From assembly GCF_004798865.1 (NCBI RefSeq), contig NW_025335505.1, positions 14,767,099-14,831,098 on the forward strand: a stretch of 64,000 bases of DNA, given 5' to 3'. How positions within the stretch are numbered: position 1 is the first letter of the stretch; every line of letters begins with the position of its first letter. The notes below the pieces were generated by a model. That model saw only the letters and a list, made by a program, of their open reading frames with translations. It did not search any database and was not told the origin of the DNA. Of the stretch, positions 45,661 through 58,931 are shown piece after piece. Position numbers and translations under genes: made by a program. Origin of the DNA: Varanus komodoensis (taxonomy: Eukaryota; Chordata; Lepidosauria; Squamata; Varanidae).

Positions 45661-47236
45661 TCCATGAATGTTTCTCATGTTCTGACTTGTATGATTTTAT
45701 CTCACACTCAAACAATAGACACAAATCTAAGCACTAGCAATGAAGACATTGAAATAGGCATAAAATGAAATGTATTTCAAGTCAGAAAATGTGAATAGGT
45801 AAGAGTGGCATTTTGTGGTCAGGTCTGCAAAGAGGACACTAGTAGCATACTTTCTACAATAGCAATAATTTATATTTGATTTTTCTGTGTTATTCGGAAA
45901 TATAATGAATACATTTCTTGTATAAATGTATCCTCTATTCATGAGGAAGCTTTTGAATGAAAACACTTCAGTTTGTTTTATTTTATTTGGTAGCACAAAC
46001 TTCCTCTCATATATAATACTCTTCACTCATCATTGCTATATTATGAAAAGGATAAAATATAAATATTTTAAAGGAATCAATAATAATTTTAAAAAGAAAT
46101 AGAAATCTGTCTGTAGTCAGAAAATGAAGAAGAAATAACTTGCAAATGTTGGATTTTATTTTGCTTCCTGCCTTAATCACAGTTGTTCAAAAATGTAAGA
46201 CTGGGTAGGAGTCAACCTGTAATATTCGGAGGCAATACTTTAGTGTTGTTGAAAGATACCAAGCTTTTGAACCACCTTACACAGCCAATATTCTGATGGA
46301 TGTGCAGAAGGAATAACTAATGCCTTCATCTTTCTATGACAAGAACTGAAGCAGCAGATATATAACATAAGTGTCCCCATTTCCTTTTCCAAATCTGTGT
46401 TATGAGTTAAAGAAAATGGCAACCAAATATTTTCTCCCACTGCTATGTACATTGAATTAATGCAGCCTATCAAAAGAGATAAAAATGGAACAAGTCAGTG
46501 ATGGGTATCTTCCAACAGGGCGAAAAACTTTCTGCATTTGTCTCCTGTATCTTTTTGCTTTTTGCTTGGGTCCTTCTTTCACTATCCATAGTAGACAGTC
46601 AAATTAAGAGCTGTTGGGAGACAAGGAGAGTTCTGAATAGGGCCTCTTCCATTAGATGATCTGTGCTTGTTCAGCAAGTTTGATGAAGGACTAGTCTGTG
46701 GATGGTGGGACTCTTTGATAAATATTGTCATAGTGATTATTACCTTATGGAGTTTAAGCATCTTCAGTTATGCCAGTATGAATTGTGGAAATAACAGCAA
46801 CACTGCATTTTTAAAGAGTTTATTTATAGCTGTCTGATAGCTGAAGTACCACATAAAATACACTTGAAATGCATGAAAAAATCATCATAAAATTATGCAG
46901 CAATATTTAAGGGCCTGGTTTAAAACTGAATTTAAATAGCTACAACAGTTAATACAAAATAAATCACAAGGCTGACACAATATCCCAATCCACTGTTTAG
47001 AGCTAAGTAAATGACCTGTTACAAAGGACAGTCTTAATCTAGCACTGAAAACATAATAGAGTTGGCTCCGGGTGGAGAGCTTGTTTCATAATGGGAGATG
47101 ACACTTAGAAACCCCTCCCCTCCTTCTTGTCACCAACTGAGGCTCCTCAGAGGCAGGCCCTAGACCTTGGTTGTAGTGTCCAGGTAGATTGTGGCTGGGA
47201 TGCATTCTATCCAGCACCATAGTCCAAGTCATGTAG
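45661..47236. other. Non-coding stretch, nothing recognised
   Basis: AT-rich sequence without gene signals or a repeat that I can name. Confidence 0.45.
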
Positions 47237-47330
47237 GGCTCTCTCTCTCTCTCTCTCATTCTCTAACTAGAACCCAGATCTCTTGAGTCCCAGTCTAGCA
47301 CTTTTAACCACTCTACCACACTGACTCTCA
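47237..47330 (-). mobile_element. tRNA-derived SINE 5' part
   Basis: Read on the minus strand, GAGTCAGTGTGGTAGAGTGG and TTAAAAGTGCTAGACTGGGA (A box region) precede GATCTGGGTTCTAGTT (B box), then a GA-rich run. This is the Pol III promoter part of the SINE family also seen at 61385-61590. On the plus strand the 3' part has been replaced by a (CT)n run at 47239-47262. Confidence 0.75.
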
Positions 47331-48725
47331 GTGTTCCTCTACTCAGAGTTTCCTCTACCCATCACTAATGCTAATTAGTTCTTCCTCAGGTTCCCGTGAC
47401 CTCTCTCCATAGCACACATCAGACCTATAAAGAAGTAGCATCCCTTCACAACTCTGAAAAAAAGACAGACCACTTAATTGATTGTGATGGTAGAGTGATG
47501 GCTTTCCCTAACAGTTATGTCCAAAGGAGTGGCCACTTTGGGGCTATCCCCTTCAGACTAGTTGCTGCGCGTAGTTCCCTGCCACCTTTCAGCCAATCAG
47601 ATGAAAGCCTGCTGAGCATCCATCTCAGCAAGCAGGCTTTTTAAATCATCCATCAGGCAGGGCTTTCCTTCCTTTACACAGCACCGGAGCTTCTGGAACT
47701 TCTCTTAGGAAGCTACATAACAACAGAATCAGACACTAGAGACAGCTGACATTATGATAAAATTGGCTGGCAAAGGTGGAAGGGTGGGAAAAATGGACAA
47801 GGTAGTAAGTCCCGCATTCTCATCTTCCCCTGAGAGTGTCCAGATATGGTTTGTACTTACAAACTTCATATCTTTTTAGAAAATATGACAACACAGAAAA
47901 CATGCACAGAGCTTATTAATGGGGAGGTGTGTGTTATTCAACCAAGGGAAGAGCCTTGGGCTTGAAAAATATATTAGCCAAGCCCCGAATTATCGATGTG
48001 TGATTACATGTTTGCTCCTTATTGATTATAACTGATGAATGATTAAACACTAGAATGAGAAAACTAAAGCAAGTGAAACAGTATACTTCATAGGATCCAT
48101 TTGTCGTCATACCATTTTCCACTAGACTTCATTAGGTTCACATTTAATCAGTCTTCATCCTGCAGAAGATCTTGGACTGATGACCTGTCAGTTGTCTGAA
48201 AAGGATTCACACTGTCCACTGCTACCTAGCTCTACTCAAACCGGGGTGGGGGTAGGGGAGACACCTATGAAGTGCTCAGCAACACCAGTCAAGAAATCTC
48301 CCTAAATTACAATAAATCACTGTAATATTGTAATAATCATCTGGGTAAAAGCTACTTGTTGTTCTGAGCATTTAGAAGTCTTTTCCCTTGCCCCACACAG
48401 CTCAGAATGTTTTTCTGCCTCCAGATTGCCCTATATTCAGATTCATAGGAGTTCACTCTAAGGCATCTCTTATCACATGCTCTATAGACCTTTTGTGTAG
48501 CTGTGTAATAAATACCATGCCACTGAAATCCATGGATGTTCTAAATGGACTATGAAATCATAAACCAAAAGATGTTATTCTGCCCTGGTTTAAGGATTTA
48601 TGAGAAAGGATTTGCGACCATGGAATGATGGTTTACTGTAATTTAGCCACCTGAATTCCAATATGCCAGCCCTTTCCTGAGACTGATCTGTTCTATGATG
48701 GATTTGGATTTTCACATTAAATATA
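47331..48725. other. Non-coding stretch, nothing recognised
   Basis: No gene or repeat that I can support. The 82-codon frame at 47396-47644 has no motif. Confidence 0.45.
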
Positions 48726-48929
48726 CGAGGGTTCTTCAAAAGGTTTCTACACTTTTAAAAACTCTATTTATTAGGAATTTCAAAAACAAATTGCAGCACT
48801 TTTCTACATAGTCATCTTGCTTTGTGATGCATTTTTTCCAATGTTGTACCAACATTTTAATGACATTTGCCAAAATATATAAAATATTTTTATAAAATAT
48901 AAAAGTGCAGAAACTTTTTGAAGACCCCA
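48726..48929 (-). mobile_element. Internally deleted mariner element with transposase remnant
   Basis: The termini CGAGGGTTCTTCAAAAGGTT (from 48726) and, on the other strand, GGGGTCTTCAAAAAGTTTCT (from about 48929 leftward) form inverted repeats of about 30 bp, containing TTTCTRCACTTTT. A TA precedes the left end. The right flank is TG, so the target duplication has decayed. The minus-strand frame contains MLVQHWKKCITKQDDYVEKC, which matches the C-terminal end typical of mariner transposases (xxRWxKCIxxxGDYVEK). At about 204 bp it is a MITE that kept only the ends and the last codons of the transposase. Confidence 0.85.
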
Positions 48930-50559
48930 TGTGTGTTTGTGTGTGTGAGAGAGAGACTAAGGAAATTTATGCAAATAATGCAGTTTACACAAATTGGATT
49001 CAAATTGTATGATATATGCACATAGAAGCTTAATTCTACACTGCTCTTGCATGCTTTGTACAAATTTCACTGGAGTGATACAGTTGTTGATATCCAATTT
49101 CCATAAATTTCCTTAGCAGCTTTTGTAAAAAAATGCACAACCTGTACTCAAGAGATAAGAGTCTGAATAAGACTTTACCTGCTTCGGGTCATTATATCAA
49201 AACCAGGCAGGAAATCTGCCAGCCTAATAGACACAGATTTCCCAGGATCCACCATCCCTAGCTCTGAGGCTGGAAAACAAAATGGCAGCATACTCTGGTT
49301 TCAGCCATCAACCAGGAGACTCAAGGGCCATCAGGCTAAGGGAAAGTCAACTTGGACCGACCCTCAGACAGAGAAAATGGAGTTCCTCCTACACCGGCCA
49401 CCTCTTTGCCAGAAAGAACACTCAGCTCTAACAAGTGTTTGCTCTGCTGGGAATGCAGGAATAAAGGAGATAAACACTCTGGACCCTTCCATTGGCTTTT
49501 AGGATACTTTCAGGGTTTTTTAAAATATAACCTAGCATTACATCACAATCTGTGGAGGTGTTGTTGTTTTCAATATGCAAACTGGAATTAAATTAATGGG
49601 AACTGAATCAGAGTACAGTCCACTTCTACTCATTTTAGTGGGATGTGTGTGAGAAAAGCTGCCAACAGTTTGTTCTGGCAGCCTTTGATCGTTGCTTCCT
49701 TTTATCATTAAAAATATAAAATTTGCTGTTAATGAATAGTGTTACTGGCAAGTCAATATATGATTTTTTCATTTTTATACGACTACTGAAAATATAGTAA
49801 GCTACATAGTAACCACCTAGTTATTTTTGCTCATAAAGAGTGACCTTGAAAATACTACATGCAACCTGAGTTACAGAAGGTTTTACATAATTACAAGAGA
49901 GTATGAACAGAAAAGCTTCCAGATAATAGTGTGAAATATAACAGGATCATTGTACTATATAATGATTCACTTACAGCAGCATCTACTATGATTTACACAT
50001 TAAATCATAAATATATACCACTTGAAAGGCCAATTTACAGTTGTATACTTGCTTATTATTTTGATGGTAAATATTATGTTCAGGTTTTTATCTGAGTTTA
50101 GACTTAGGCTTTGAATTGGTTTTGATTTTCTTTTGTTTCTTTTGTTTCATTTTAGTTCTAAGTCTCAACTTCTTGATATGTGAGAACAAGTTAAATCAAA
50201 CCAACAAAACAGATCTTGGAGTGTGTGCAAGAAGACACTTCCCTTGCTGCTGAATGGCTTTTAGGCCATAAGCTACAACATCTAGGAAAATTTCAGCCCT
50301 GACAACCAGCATTTCAACCATCAGCCTCTGCACTGGATCCATTTCCTTGATAAATCTGCTACCTTTCTTAAATCTGGTTCAGTTTGTGTGCTGATGGCTG
50401 GTTTGTTCCCTTACCTGTGGATTCAGTTTGCTCAATGTTTTTTTTAAGTAATGAAATATTATGAAAATGGTTTTGCTTTTTTCTTATTTTTACACAATTG
50501 CAACAAAAAGAAAGTAAAAAGAGAGAAAAATGTGGTAACATAGATTTTAATATTTTAAT
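48930..50559. other. Non-coding stretch with short GT/GA runs
   Basis: A GT-rich then GA-rich run lies at 48930-48956. The block 49690-50200 is AT-rich with no repeat that I can name. No gene is recognised. Confidence 0.45.
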
Positions 50560-50855
50560 ACATGCATATGAGTTATTATACTATAATTTTTTCTATACAT
50601 CATCAAAGCCAGAACTCTCTAGGCAGTTTACAAAATGTATAAAAACAAAATAATAAAATGCAATCTAAATAGCATAACATATAGCTCTGACAATTGAACA
50701 TCTTAGTTAAACTCTTATTAAAGATCTGTTTTTACATCCAGTAGACATGAAATGAGTGGTTTTGCTGAATATGAGATAACCTGATATACCCAGTTGCTTC
50801 ACAAAGAGATGCTAAAATGGCATTCCACTGATTAAGCAAAATGGGAGAGCTTTGC
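50560..50855 (-). mobile_element. Degraded L2-type LINE 3' region
   Basis: The stem-like GAACTCTCTAGGCAGTTTAC at 50611-50630 is followed by A-rich 3' UTR sequence. Near 50822, GCATTCCACTGATTAAGC parallels the segment GTGCATTCTATAATCTGG of the L2 at 16516, where the L2 encodes its LWN.LP motif. The order and spacing fit the last 300 bp of an L2, much diverged. Confidence 0.55.
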
Positions 50856-53800
50856 TGTGGAGTCCCCTGGGATACTCATGACTGCGAATGGGAGGGAGGG
50901 CAACATATGGTGAGCCTAATTTTCTATAGGTTACACCATAGGGTGTTTTGGCAAGAATCAGCTCATCATGGTTTATTACCAGTGCAGGTTACTGAGATGT
51001 GAACTAAACTAATAAAGTGTAAGGCTACTGGCAGCAATCTTAGGTATTGATGCTCTGTACAAAGCCTAAAATGTTTCTCTGTACTGTATCTTTCTGTCAT
51101 GTCGTGTTGTAATTGGAGAGTGATGACCCAGAGTTGTACTCCCTACTTTCCCTGGCTTAAGTGACATGATGTGACATGACAGATTAATCCAGATTTGAAA
51201 GCACAACATTTTAGTTGCGATGAACCATGACCCAGTCAGCTTCTGGTCATCACTGACCATCTTGCTAAAATGGCACTGAACTGAAAACTTCCCCGGCGCT
51301 GCTACTGTATATGCCAGTGGTCTCTCCCACACATAATCCTGAATATTTTTCTGTTATTTTATTTGTTATATTTTAAGGGAAATAGCCAGGCAAGATTTTA
51401 GTGCTACTTTAAAAATAGAATTAAAAATAAACTGTTGATAAAAATGGCACCCACCACAACAGTTTTGCTGAATGGATGCTGAGCTATGATCGGTTCAACT
51501 GCCAATAGGTCATTGCCCAGGCCAAAACAAAGCATCCTTAAAAAGACCAAAGAGAACCACTCAGCACATTGACACATATGAAGACTGTATTAGTCATTCG
51601 TGTTTCTTAAAATACAGTTCTGGGAATGTTAGTAAGGGAAAAGGTCCAAGGAGGACCAGTAAACACAGGAAAATTACAAAGCTGCTGGGTGACAAGATGG
51701 AGTAGAACTCCTGTAGAATGTGAGTGAAGGAGCCATGCTGGTTTCACAGTAAATACTTATGTCTGAAAGTTGCTTAGAAGGATTCTTGTTCTAATCTGGT
51801 AGGACTCCTCTTTGCATTCTTCATTCTTTATGTGCTATTGAAGCATTCCAACCTGCTAAGACACTCCTAAGGTGGCAGAGCTAAGTTTATGCCTGGCATC
51901 TTTACAGGCACTTTGTCTCAACAGAGTTCCATTACCAAGTTGCATAATCATATATTATTAGTGATATTGCTGAATTCTGCCACAACCGTTGTTCATTCTA
52001 GATTTGGGGTAGTTGCCCTACAGGTGGAGATGGCTTCAAATAAAACCTTTCCCACACTCTAGCATGCTGATGTTCACAAGTAAGGCTATCATCTGTTGAG
52101 AGGCCTCAACGCTTGCATGGCAAAACTTGGCCTGGAAGCCCAACCAGATAACCAGCAGTCCTTCACCTTGAGGCAGATTCTACCCTTCCCTAACACTGGC
52201 TTTTCCAACCCTTACTGCGCACTGGCTGCTGCACCTGAATTCAGAGCTAAAAATTCTCAGTACGGAAGTTTGTCTCAGTAGCAATTCTATGAAAGGAAAT
52301 AACACCAGTGCAGGTATTTCTCCCACATCCATTGCTTTTAAGTGGGACACAACTTTGTACAAAATGGTATATGCATGAATACACATATTAAAAATAGGAT
52401 GACAAAATGCACGTAATCAGCTACTTACAAATCAGCTATCACTTTGGGAATAAACATATGTAGACTTAATATGTGATTCGTTTATTCCCTTTAGGACATT
52501 TGTCTTGCCTTTCTATCTAAATTTCTTCATGCTGTTCTGCCTCTCTCACATTGGAATTACTGAGTACTTCTATGGAAGTATTTGTGACATTTTTTTGATT
52601 TTTTAAAGAAAGTTATAAAGGACACTTTATGAGAAAGCAACACAGTCCCAGAGTTCATTCATTTGTTTACCAATTTTTTCTGCCACTTTCATAGACTTGA
52701 TGCTGTTAAACTGCCTCTTGGTCAATACTGAACAACAGGATACCGGACTGTGGACATTTGCAAAATATATGGCACAGAAATATTCCGAGAGAGGACTGTT
52801 ATCCCTAAAGGAATATAGGTGCCAAGAGTCATTCATAAAACTTGATCAGATGTTAATTGGAAGGAATAATTCTTACTTTACCTTGTGGGGAAATGGCATG
52901 TTTATATTCCTTATGGACAAGTCAGACCATGAAAAATAACTTATCGTATTGTGTAACAAACAGCCTTCTCAGCAAAGGTGTAGCTATTCGGCATGTTCAT
53001 GTGGTCTATCCAGAAGTGTCCTTCATAGATCAGACATAGAAATTATGTTGAATTCCCCTATGTTGAAAAGGGCAGTGGAGCCCCTTCACCACCCTCTGAC
53101 TATGAGTGTCTCAGCAAGGAATGCCTATGAACCCCAATTTCCATGGGAGAGGGAAGCCTGAGCAGTCATTGCCTGCATGGGCAGAAGCACTGGTGTGCAG
53201 GCTTACCCAGCTCAGATGCTGAACTATGGCATGTGGACTTTGAGGGTGCATCTGGGGAAGCCATACTATGGCAGGCAGAAGCAGCAATCCTTTCCCACTG
53301 TTTCTTTCAATTCATAGACCCCAGGAATCAATGATAGGGGTCTCCTGTAAGGTTTCTAACCTAGGGGTCACTGGTTCTAGACCTTTCCCAGGACTCCCTA
53401 AAATGACAGCTCCCATATCTAATTTAAAGATCCCCTAAATGCTTAGTAAGAAGGTTGAGGCAGCCAGCCTTCAAATCCACCCAGACCACAACAGAAATAT
53501 GAAGTTAAAATAACAAACATTTACTTTTTATTTAACAAGAAAACATCAACGGGATGCTATTTCATTAACAGGGCAACACTTCATTAACAGGGCAACCCTT
53601 CAACCCTTCAAAAATGCCTTTTTGGGGATTCTAAGATATGAGGTCAGACAACAGCTCCAACTTTGGGGCTAGGTGTCCAAACTTGAATTCCCTTCCCCAC
53701 CTTTCACAACCAGTGTGCAGCTGCTTCTCCAAGATCCTTAAGTGTGACCTTGGAGAAAAAGTTTAGTGGGAAGGAAGGGGAGGAGAAGAGACTGGCACCA

Positions 53801-56800
53801 CCAAGAAATGACATACTCAAAGTATAAGGTGTATAGCAGTGAATCTTGCCACTGTGATATTCACTCTCTGCATTGGATGCCTGTAATTTTCCAAGTCTGG
53901 AGCATTAAGTGTATGTCCTTTGTATCATGTATTGTTAATATCTATTTGATTCCTAGAAAGTACTGTAATTTAATGAGTAAAGTGAATGTGTGAGGGGAAG
54001 TGTGTGTACAATATTTGTATGTTTGTACTGAACAAGGCCATTTGTATCCTGTCATGTTATTCTGTGCCAGACGTGTACCTGTATGATTTCTTTAACATCT
54101 GCCAAGATAGAAATGTCAGACTGGAAAAGATAACATTTATTTATTAAGAATCTCACATGTATTTTTTTTTCTCAGACTGGAACAGATCCTTAATCATCCA
54201 GTAGCTACAATACTGGTATTATTTTATTTATATAGACAATATAATATTCGCCCATAATGTTTCATATAAATACATACAACACTAATTGCTCTAAGTGCTG
54301 AATGCAGATAAATGTTGCTCTTGTGAGGTGAAGAAATGTAAAGAATAGGACTGTATTCTTCACAGAAGTGTTAAATTTCTCTTCCCTTTGTTTTCTTCAT
54401 TGATGCCAATGGACATTGGATCAGGTTGCAAATACTGGCATTGACAAGACTGGCAATTGTTGCAGTGGCAAAGGAGACATGCACAGATTTTGTAGCAACA
54501 ACGGGACCAGTTTCCCTTTGTTCCCATTTGCCATGTTCTCTGATACACTGAAACCATTTCCAGATTAAATAAAAGCCTTGCATCCAAGCAGAATAGGAAA
54601 GGAACTGTCTGGTGGGGAAATTGGCTGCAAGGTGGGCAGAGAGTAGAAAGCTTGTGTTCACCATAATTTGTTTAAAAAGACCTAGTAGGAAGACAAAAAG
54701 GGAATTTACATGGCAACATTGTTTTCTCAAGATCTTCACTATATTGGCAGTATGGGTGTCTAAGTGGTAAAGCAGAAAATTCGAAATGAAAATTGAGAAA
54801 AAGAACCCACCAAAGAAGGAAAATTGTCAAGTTTGCAGGATGTATGTTCTTGTCACCAGTGACATCAGAGGTACAGCTTTGATACCTGCTCCCAATTTCT
54901 TGCATGCAACAATTAGAGCAATAGATATGATATCTGGGAAGGGAATTGCCTTTAACCAGTCGTAGGTTCCCTACAGTAGAAGTATGTAATGGAAGAGGAA
55001 TTTCTGCATGGCCTCTGGAACAGAAGAGCTGCCACTGCATCCTTCCTGTTCCTTAAAAGAAAAAAAGAATGTAGTAGATGCACAGTGGTTCCTCCTATTA
55101 AGCATGGTGTGGCACCTGACTTGATAGCACAGTTGAAAGCAGGGCAATTTACATTCAGGAAGGCCTAAAACCATGACCCCAGTAGGTGATTTGGATTTCT
55201 GCAAGACTATCCTACTCTGATATTTGCTGCAGAAAAATATCATCTAGTCAGATTTTCTGCAACAAGTACCTGTTTTCGGTTTCCCTTGCTGTGCACCCTA
55301 CCCTTACTTTTGCTGCTCTGAAAGGAGTTTCAAATCCCCCTCTTCTGTCTACACAGACTTCCATGGAGCTAACCTGTTAGAGACAACCAGAAAAAATGCA
55401 ATGGTGGTGATAAGAATGGGTACCTTGGAATGGAAAGGGCTGCAATGCAGTGGTGGCCTGTATTCTCTCCTGCTTGAAGCTGGAGTAAATATGCTCTAGT
55501 CAGGTAAATGCCACTGCCCATTTGCTCACTGGCTCCCTGCTTGTCAAACAAACCACTAGTAGCAAAGATGAAAAAGATAGGAGCAGTTGTTTACATTGGT
55601 GTGGAGAAACTAAGTCCATGTGGGAAAGGGCCCACTGAGTAGTCTTGTCTAAAGCCCCTTGGAAACTTTTCTATTTTTGACAAGTTATAAAACATCAGTA
55701 AATTGAACAGACTTCTCTGTGCAGCATGTTTGTGGCACACCATTTTATACTGTCATTGATGATTCCACAAAGAAAAATTGGGGAACTACTGCTTTGCATT
55801 AATATAGTAAAAGATAATAATATTATGTTTTAAAAAACTAGCAATGCTTTATTGTTATTCATGTTAGGAATGGCCAGGAAATAATATGCAAGTCAGAATA
55901 TGGAAGATGATCCACTTAGAGTGCAATACAAAAGGATATAAGGTCATTCATTCTCCCAGCTGCAAAAGCTAACATGCATAATCCTGCTGTTTATGTGATT
56001 AAGGTCTTTGCCAGGCGATAAGAAATTCTCTATTAGAAGATTTCATCCATCATCGAGTGCTAATATTTCATTTAGTAATACTGGTATCATATTCAGGCAT
56101 CCACCTCTTTTTAAAAATGTTGCATTTATTATTTTTAAGTGTTTGCCATTTGAAAGATAAGGCCAGCCTAAAGATAGAACTGAAGGGGAAAGGCAATGCT
56201 CTCATGGATAGTGACGGGTTTCACTGAGGGAAGCTGCTGGCGGCTGCTGCAGGGCAATTGAATGTCCTTCCTGCCCTTCCCTTTCTGCTCTGAATATAAA
56301 GGTGGAAGCAGGGTGCATGCGACTGGTCTGCTGCTGAGTGCATATTTTGCCCTGCTGAGGGCACAGGCTGATGATATCTGCATGTGTGAAAACACCATCA
56401 GCTAAGTGTATTTGCAATGTGGATGGGAAAATGTAAATTGCCCTTTTCAAGCCAGAAAATATTTCTGCTCAGTAATGGTGCCTTCTCCCTCCAGTGCATT
56501 TGCAAAATGAAGTTAGGAGCGCTTTTGGTACAATATGGCAGAAGATATCTTGCATTTAAGGGCAAGCTGTCATGCTGAGTCCTGAGCCATTTTTATCTAA
56601 AGGTCTTCCAGTGGAGAAATACTAACTTTGACAGGATTTCCCTTACTGTCTCATTATACTCAGAGCCAGCCTGCAGGGATGCAATTTTTTTTTTCTTTTG
56701 CATTCTTCTCATTCTCTTCTGCAGGGAAAGAAAGAACCTGATAAAAATGAAGGACCCCACGTTCCTTTAAAAAAATCAGTGAAACTGGAATCCCTGCTGT

Positions 56801-58475
56801 GAACAGGCAGTCTTGGCAGCAAAAGCCGTGCTACTGTATTCTACCTCCACCCCTGCTCACACCCTTAGCTTTAAGTGGTAGACATCAGTCACTTGAAAGG
56901 AAGCATACTGAGTGGTTCAGCTTGCCCACTGTTTTCCACCACTCCTACCCAACACACCAAGCTTTAGTCATCATTTCACTTCCTGGTGTGAGTTCTGAAG
57001 TTAGCATTTGTATTTAGTATACAACCTCCTTAATGCCATTTCTAGCAGGTATTATACTATGATAATTCTGCAGCTGTCTCATGTTGAAGTAAAATTTTAA
57101 CATACCCACACCAATCTACAACTTCATCCAAGCATTTTTGTAACTTCCTGCAAGTCTCAGAATGTTTAAGTGTCTGTTTTGTGTACCAGTACACAAGACT
57201 TCTAGAAACAATGGAGAGCTCATAGAATTATAGGAGTGGCAGGAAGTTTTCAGATAAACAAATTCACAGGATGTATCAACTCTCCAAGAATAAAGTTATT
57301 CTTGAAGTTATGGATACAGAAATGATACAAATTTGCTCCCAGAAAATCTGTTCTGTGAATGCTGACGTTGAATATTTTCAGGACATTCGGTTTTCTGGAT
57401 GTTTGGCAAATAGTCACCTAGTATTTGCTATCTGTATTTTAAATTATTTATTTACTTTTAGTATCAAAACTGTCTACTACTGTCTACTGTCATTCATACT
57501 CGACAGTCTTTGATTTATGACAGAGTCAGCCTATATAAGGCTGTATTTCAGAATCATATGTGGCATGCAATAATACTCAGCTTTCAGTAGTTGACACACA
57601 ATTATATTTATTTGCTAGAATTTGATACTTACCATTATTGATATCACTATCTAAAAGCATTTGATAGATGGCAGGTAATAGTGCATCAATATGCCATAAG
57701 CACTGTTTCAAGCAGTCATGTAAAACTATATATTCAAAATGCAATTTTTACATTTTCATTCAAAATTAAAATGATCAGTTCATAAATTTCATATATTTTA
57801 AGAAGACATGACTACCTGTTTTAGGAGAATTAACAAGCTGAATCACAATGAAATTCCTGCAGATAATTTTATTACAAATATTGGCATGTTCAGTAATAAA
57901 TTAGATTAAAAGTTTAAAAATCATATTCACATGACCATTTTCAAATCAACCAAGATAAGATGAAGCTGGAAAATTAATTAATTGCACTAAATACACAAAG
58001 AAATTTAAGTTTTGATTCAAGGAGTGAACAAGGAATAAAATGCTGAACTTTCATTTCCAGTGACTGACTTTTGAGACGATCCAAAAGATTGTATTTAAAG
58101 GCACTTCACTACTTATCCTCAATCCTGTGTCGACCATCTGTATCATATTTGAGCTAGTCTGGTGTTAGTGGTTGGCTTAGTTAGGCACTACCAAGGCCCA
58201 CAGCCCAGATGGGGGCCCACGGACAACCTCAAGACTTCTTGGTCCTGCTGCTGCTCTTTACTTGGTTACACCAACTAAGTCTAAGTCAAAAATATTCCAA
58301 GCAAAAGAAAATAGAAATCAACCAGTAGTCATATATTGGACTGGTATCCATCCATCTATCCATTCATCCATCCATAACTAAACATATTGCCATTGCTTTA
58401 CAATAACAGGAAAGTAGGATAGTAGCTAATCTAACCTAAGGATTATATACATTATATTTTTTGCAGCTATATAAA
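50856..58475. other. Long non-coding stretch, no recognised gene
   Basis: I find no LINE or SINE that I can name in this 7.6 kb. It contains a short tandem duplication around 53563-53599 (TTCATTAACAGGGCAAC twice) and a CATC-rich run at 58346-58376. The overlapping frames at 54360-55551 and 56168-56450 lack motifs. The block 55960-56160 has a low-repeat, AT-rich character, but nothing here proves conservation. Confidence 0.45.
58346..58376. repeat. Degenerate (CATC)n run
   Basis: About seven CATC/TATC units, imperfect. Confidence 0.8.
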
Positions 58476-58483
58476 CTCATGTC

Positions 58484-58923
58484 TATGGTTTTCCCAGTTG
58501 CAATGCATGTCTGTGAAAGCTGGACCATAAGGAAGGCTGAGCACAAAAGGATTGAGGCCTTTGAATAGTGGTGCTGGAGGAGACGCCTGTGAGTCCCTTG
58601 GACCGCAAGGCGATCAAACCGGTCAGTCTTAGAGGAGATCAACCCTGATTGCTCTTTAGAAGGCCAGATCCTGAAGATGAAACTCAAATACTTTGGCCAT
58701 CTAATGAGAAGGAAGGACTCCCTGGAGAAGAGCCTAATGCTGGGAACAATAGATGGCAAAAGAAGAAGGGGACAGCAGAGCATGAGGTGGCTAGATGGAG
58801 TCACTGAAGCAGTTGGCATGAGCTTAAGTGGACTCCGGGGGATGGTGGAGGACAGGAATGCCTGGAGGAATGTTGTCCATGGGGTCGCGGTGGGTCGGAC
58901 ATGACTTCGCGACTACCAACAAG
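58484..58923 (+). mobile_element. 5'-truncated BovB LINE with 8-bp target duplication
   Basis: The copy starts TATGGTTTTCCCAGTTGCAA within the C-terminal domain and runs to the RTE 3' end CATGACTTCGCGACTACCAA. CTCATGTC occurs on both sides (58476-58483 and 58924-58931) and is the target-site duplication made by LINE insertion. Readable protein includes CESWTIRK, a stop replacing Trp of ELWCWRR, and a 75-codon frame at 58677-58904 (MKLKYFGHLMRRKDSLEKSL onward). It was inactive from the start because of truncation. Confidence 0.95.
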
Positions 58924-58931
58924 CTCATGTC

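Noticed and set aside
54195-54290. Possible L2 tail (TTATTTATATAGACAATATA)
   Set aside because: It lacks the conserved stem with CTCTCTGGG or an equivalent, so AT-rich chance similarity is more likely.
54360-55243. Cluster of overlapping minus-strand frames of 75-122 codons, some Cys-rich
   Set aside because: Three different frames overlap with no common motif. Codon use looks random and no exon boundaries are convincing.
57218-57260. Possible minus-strand CR1 tail (CATAGAATTATAGGAGTGGC)
   Set aside because: The match is too short and no further CR1 sequence follows.
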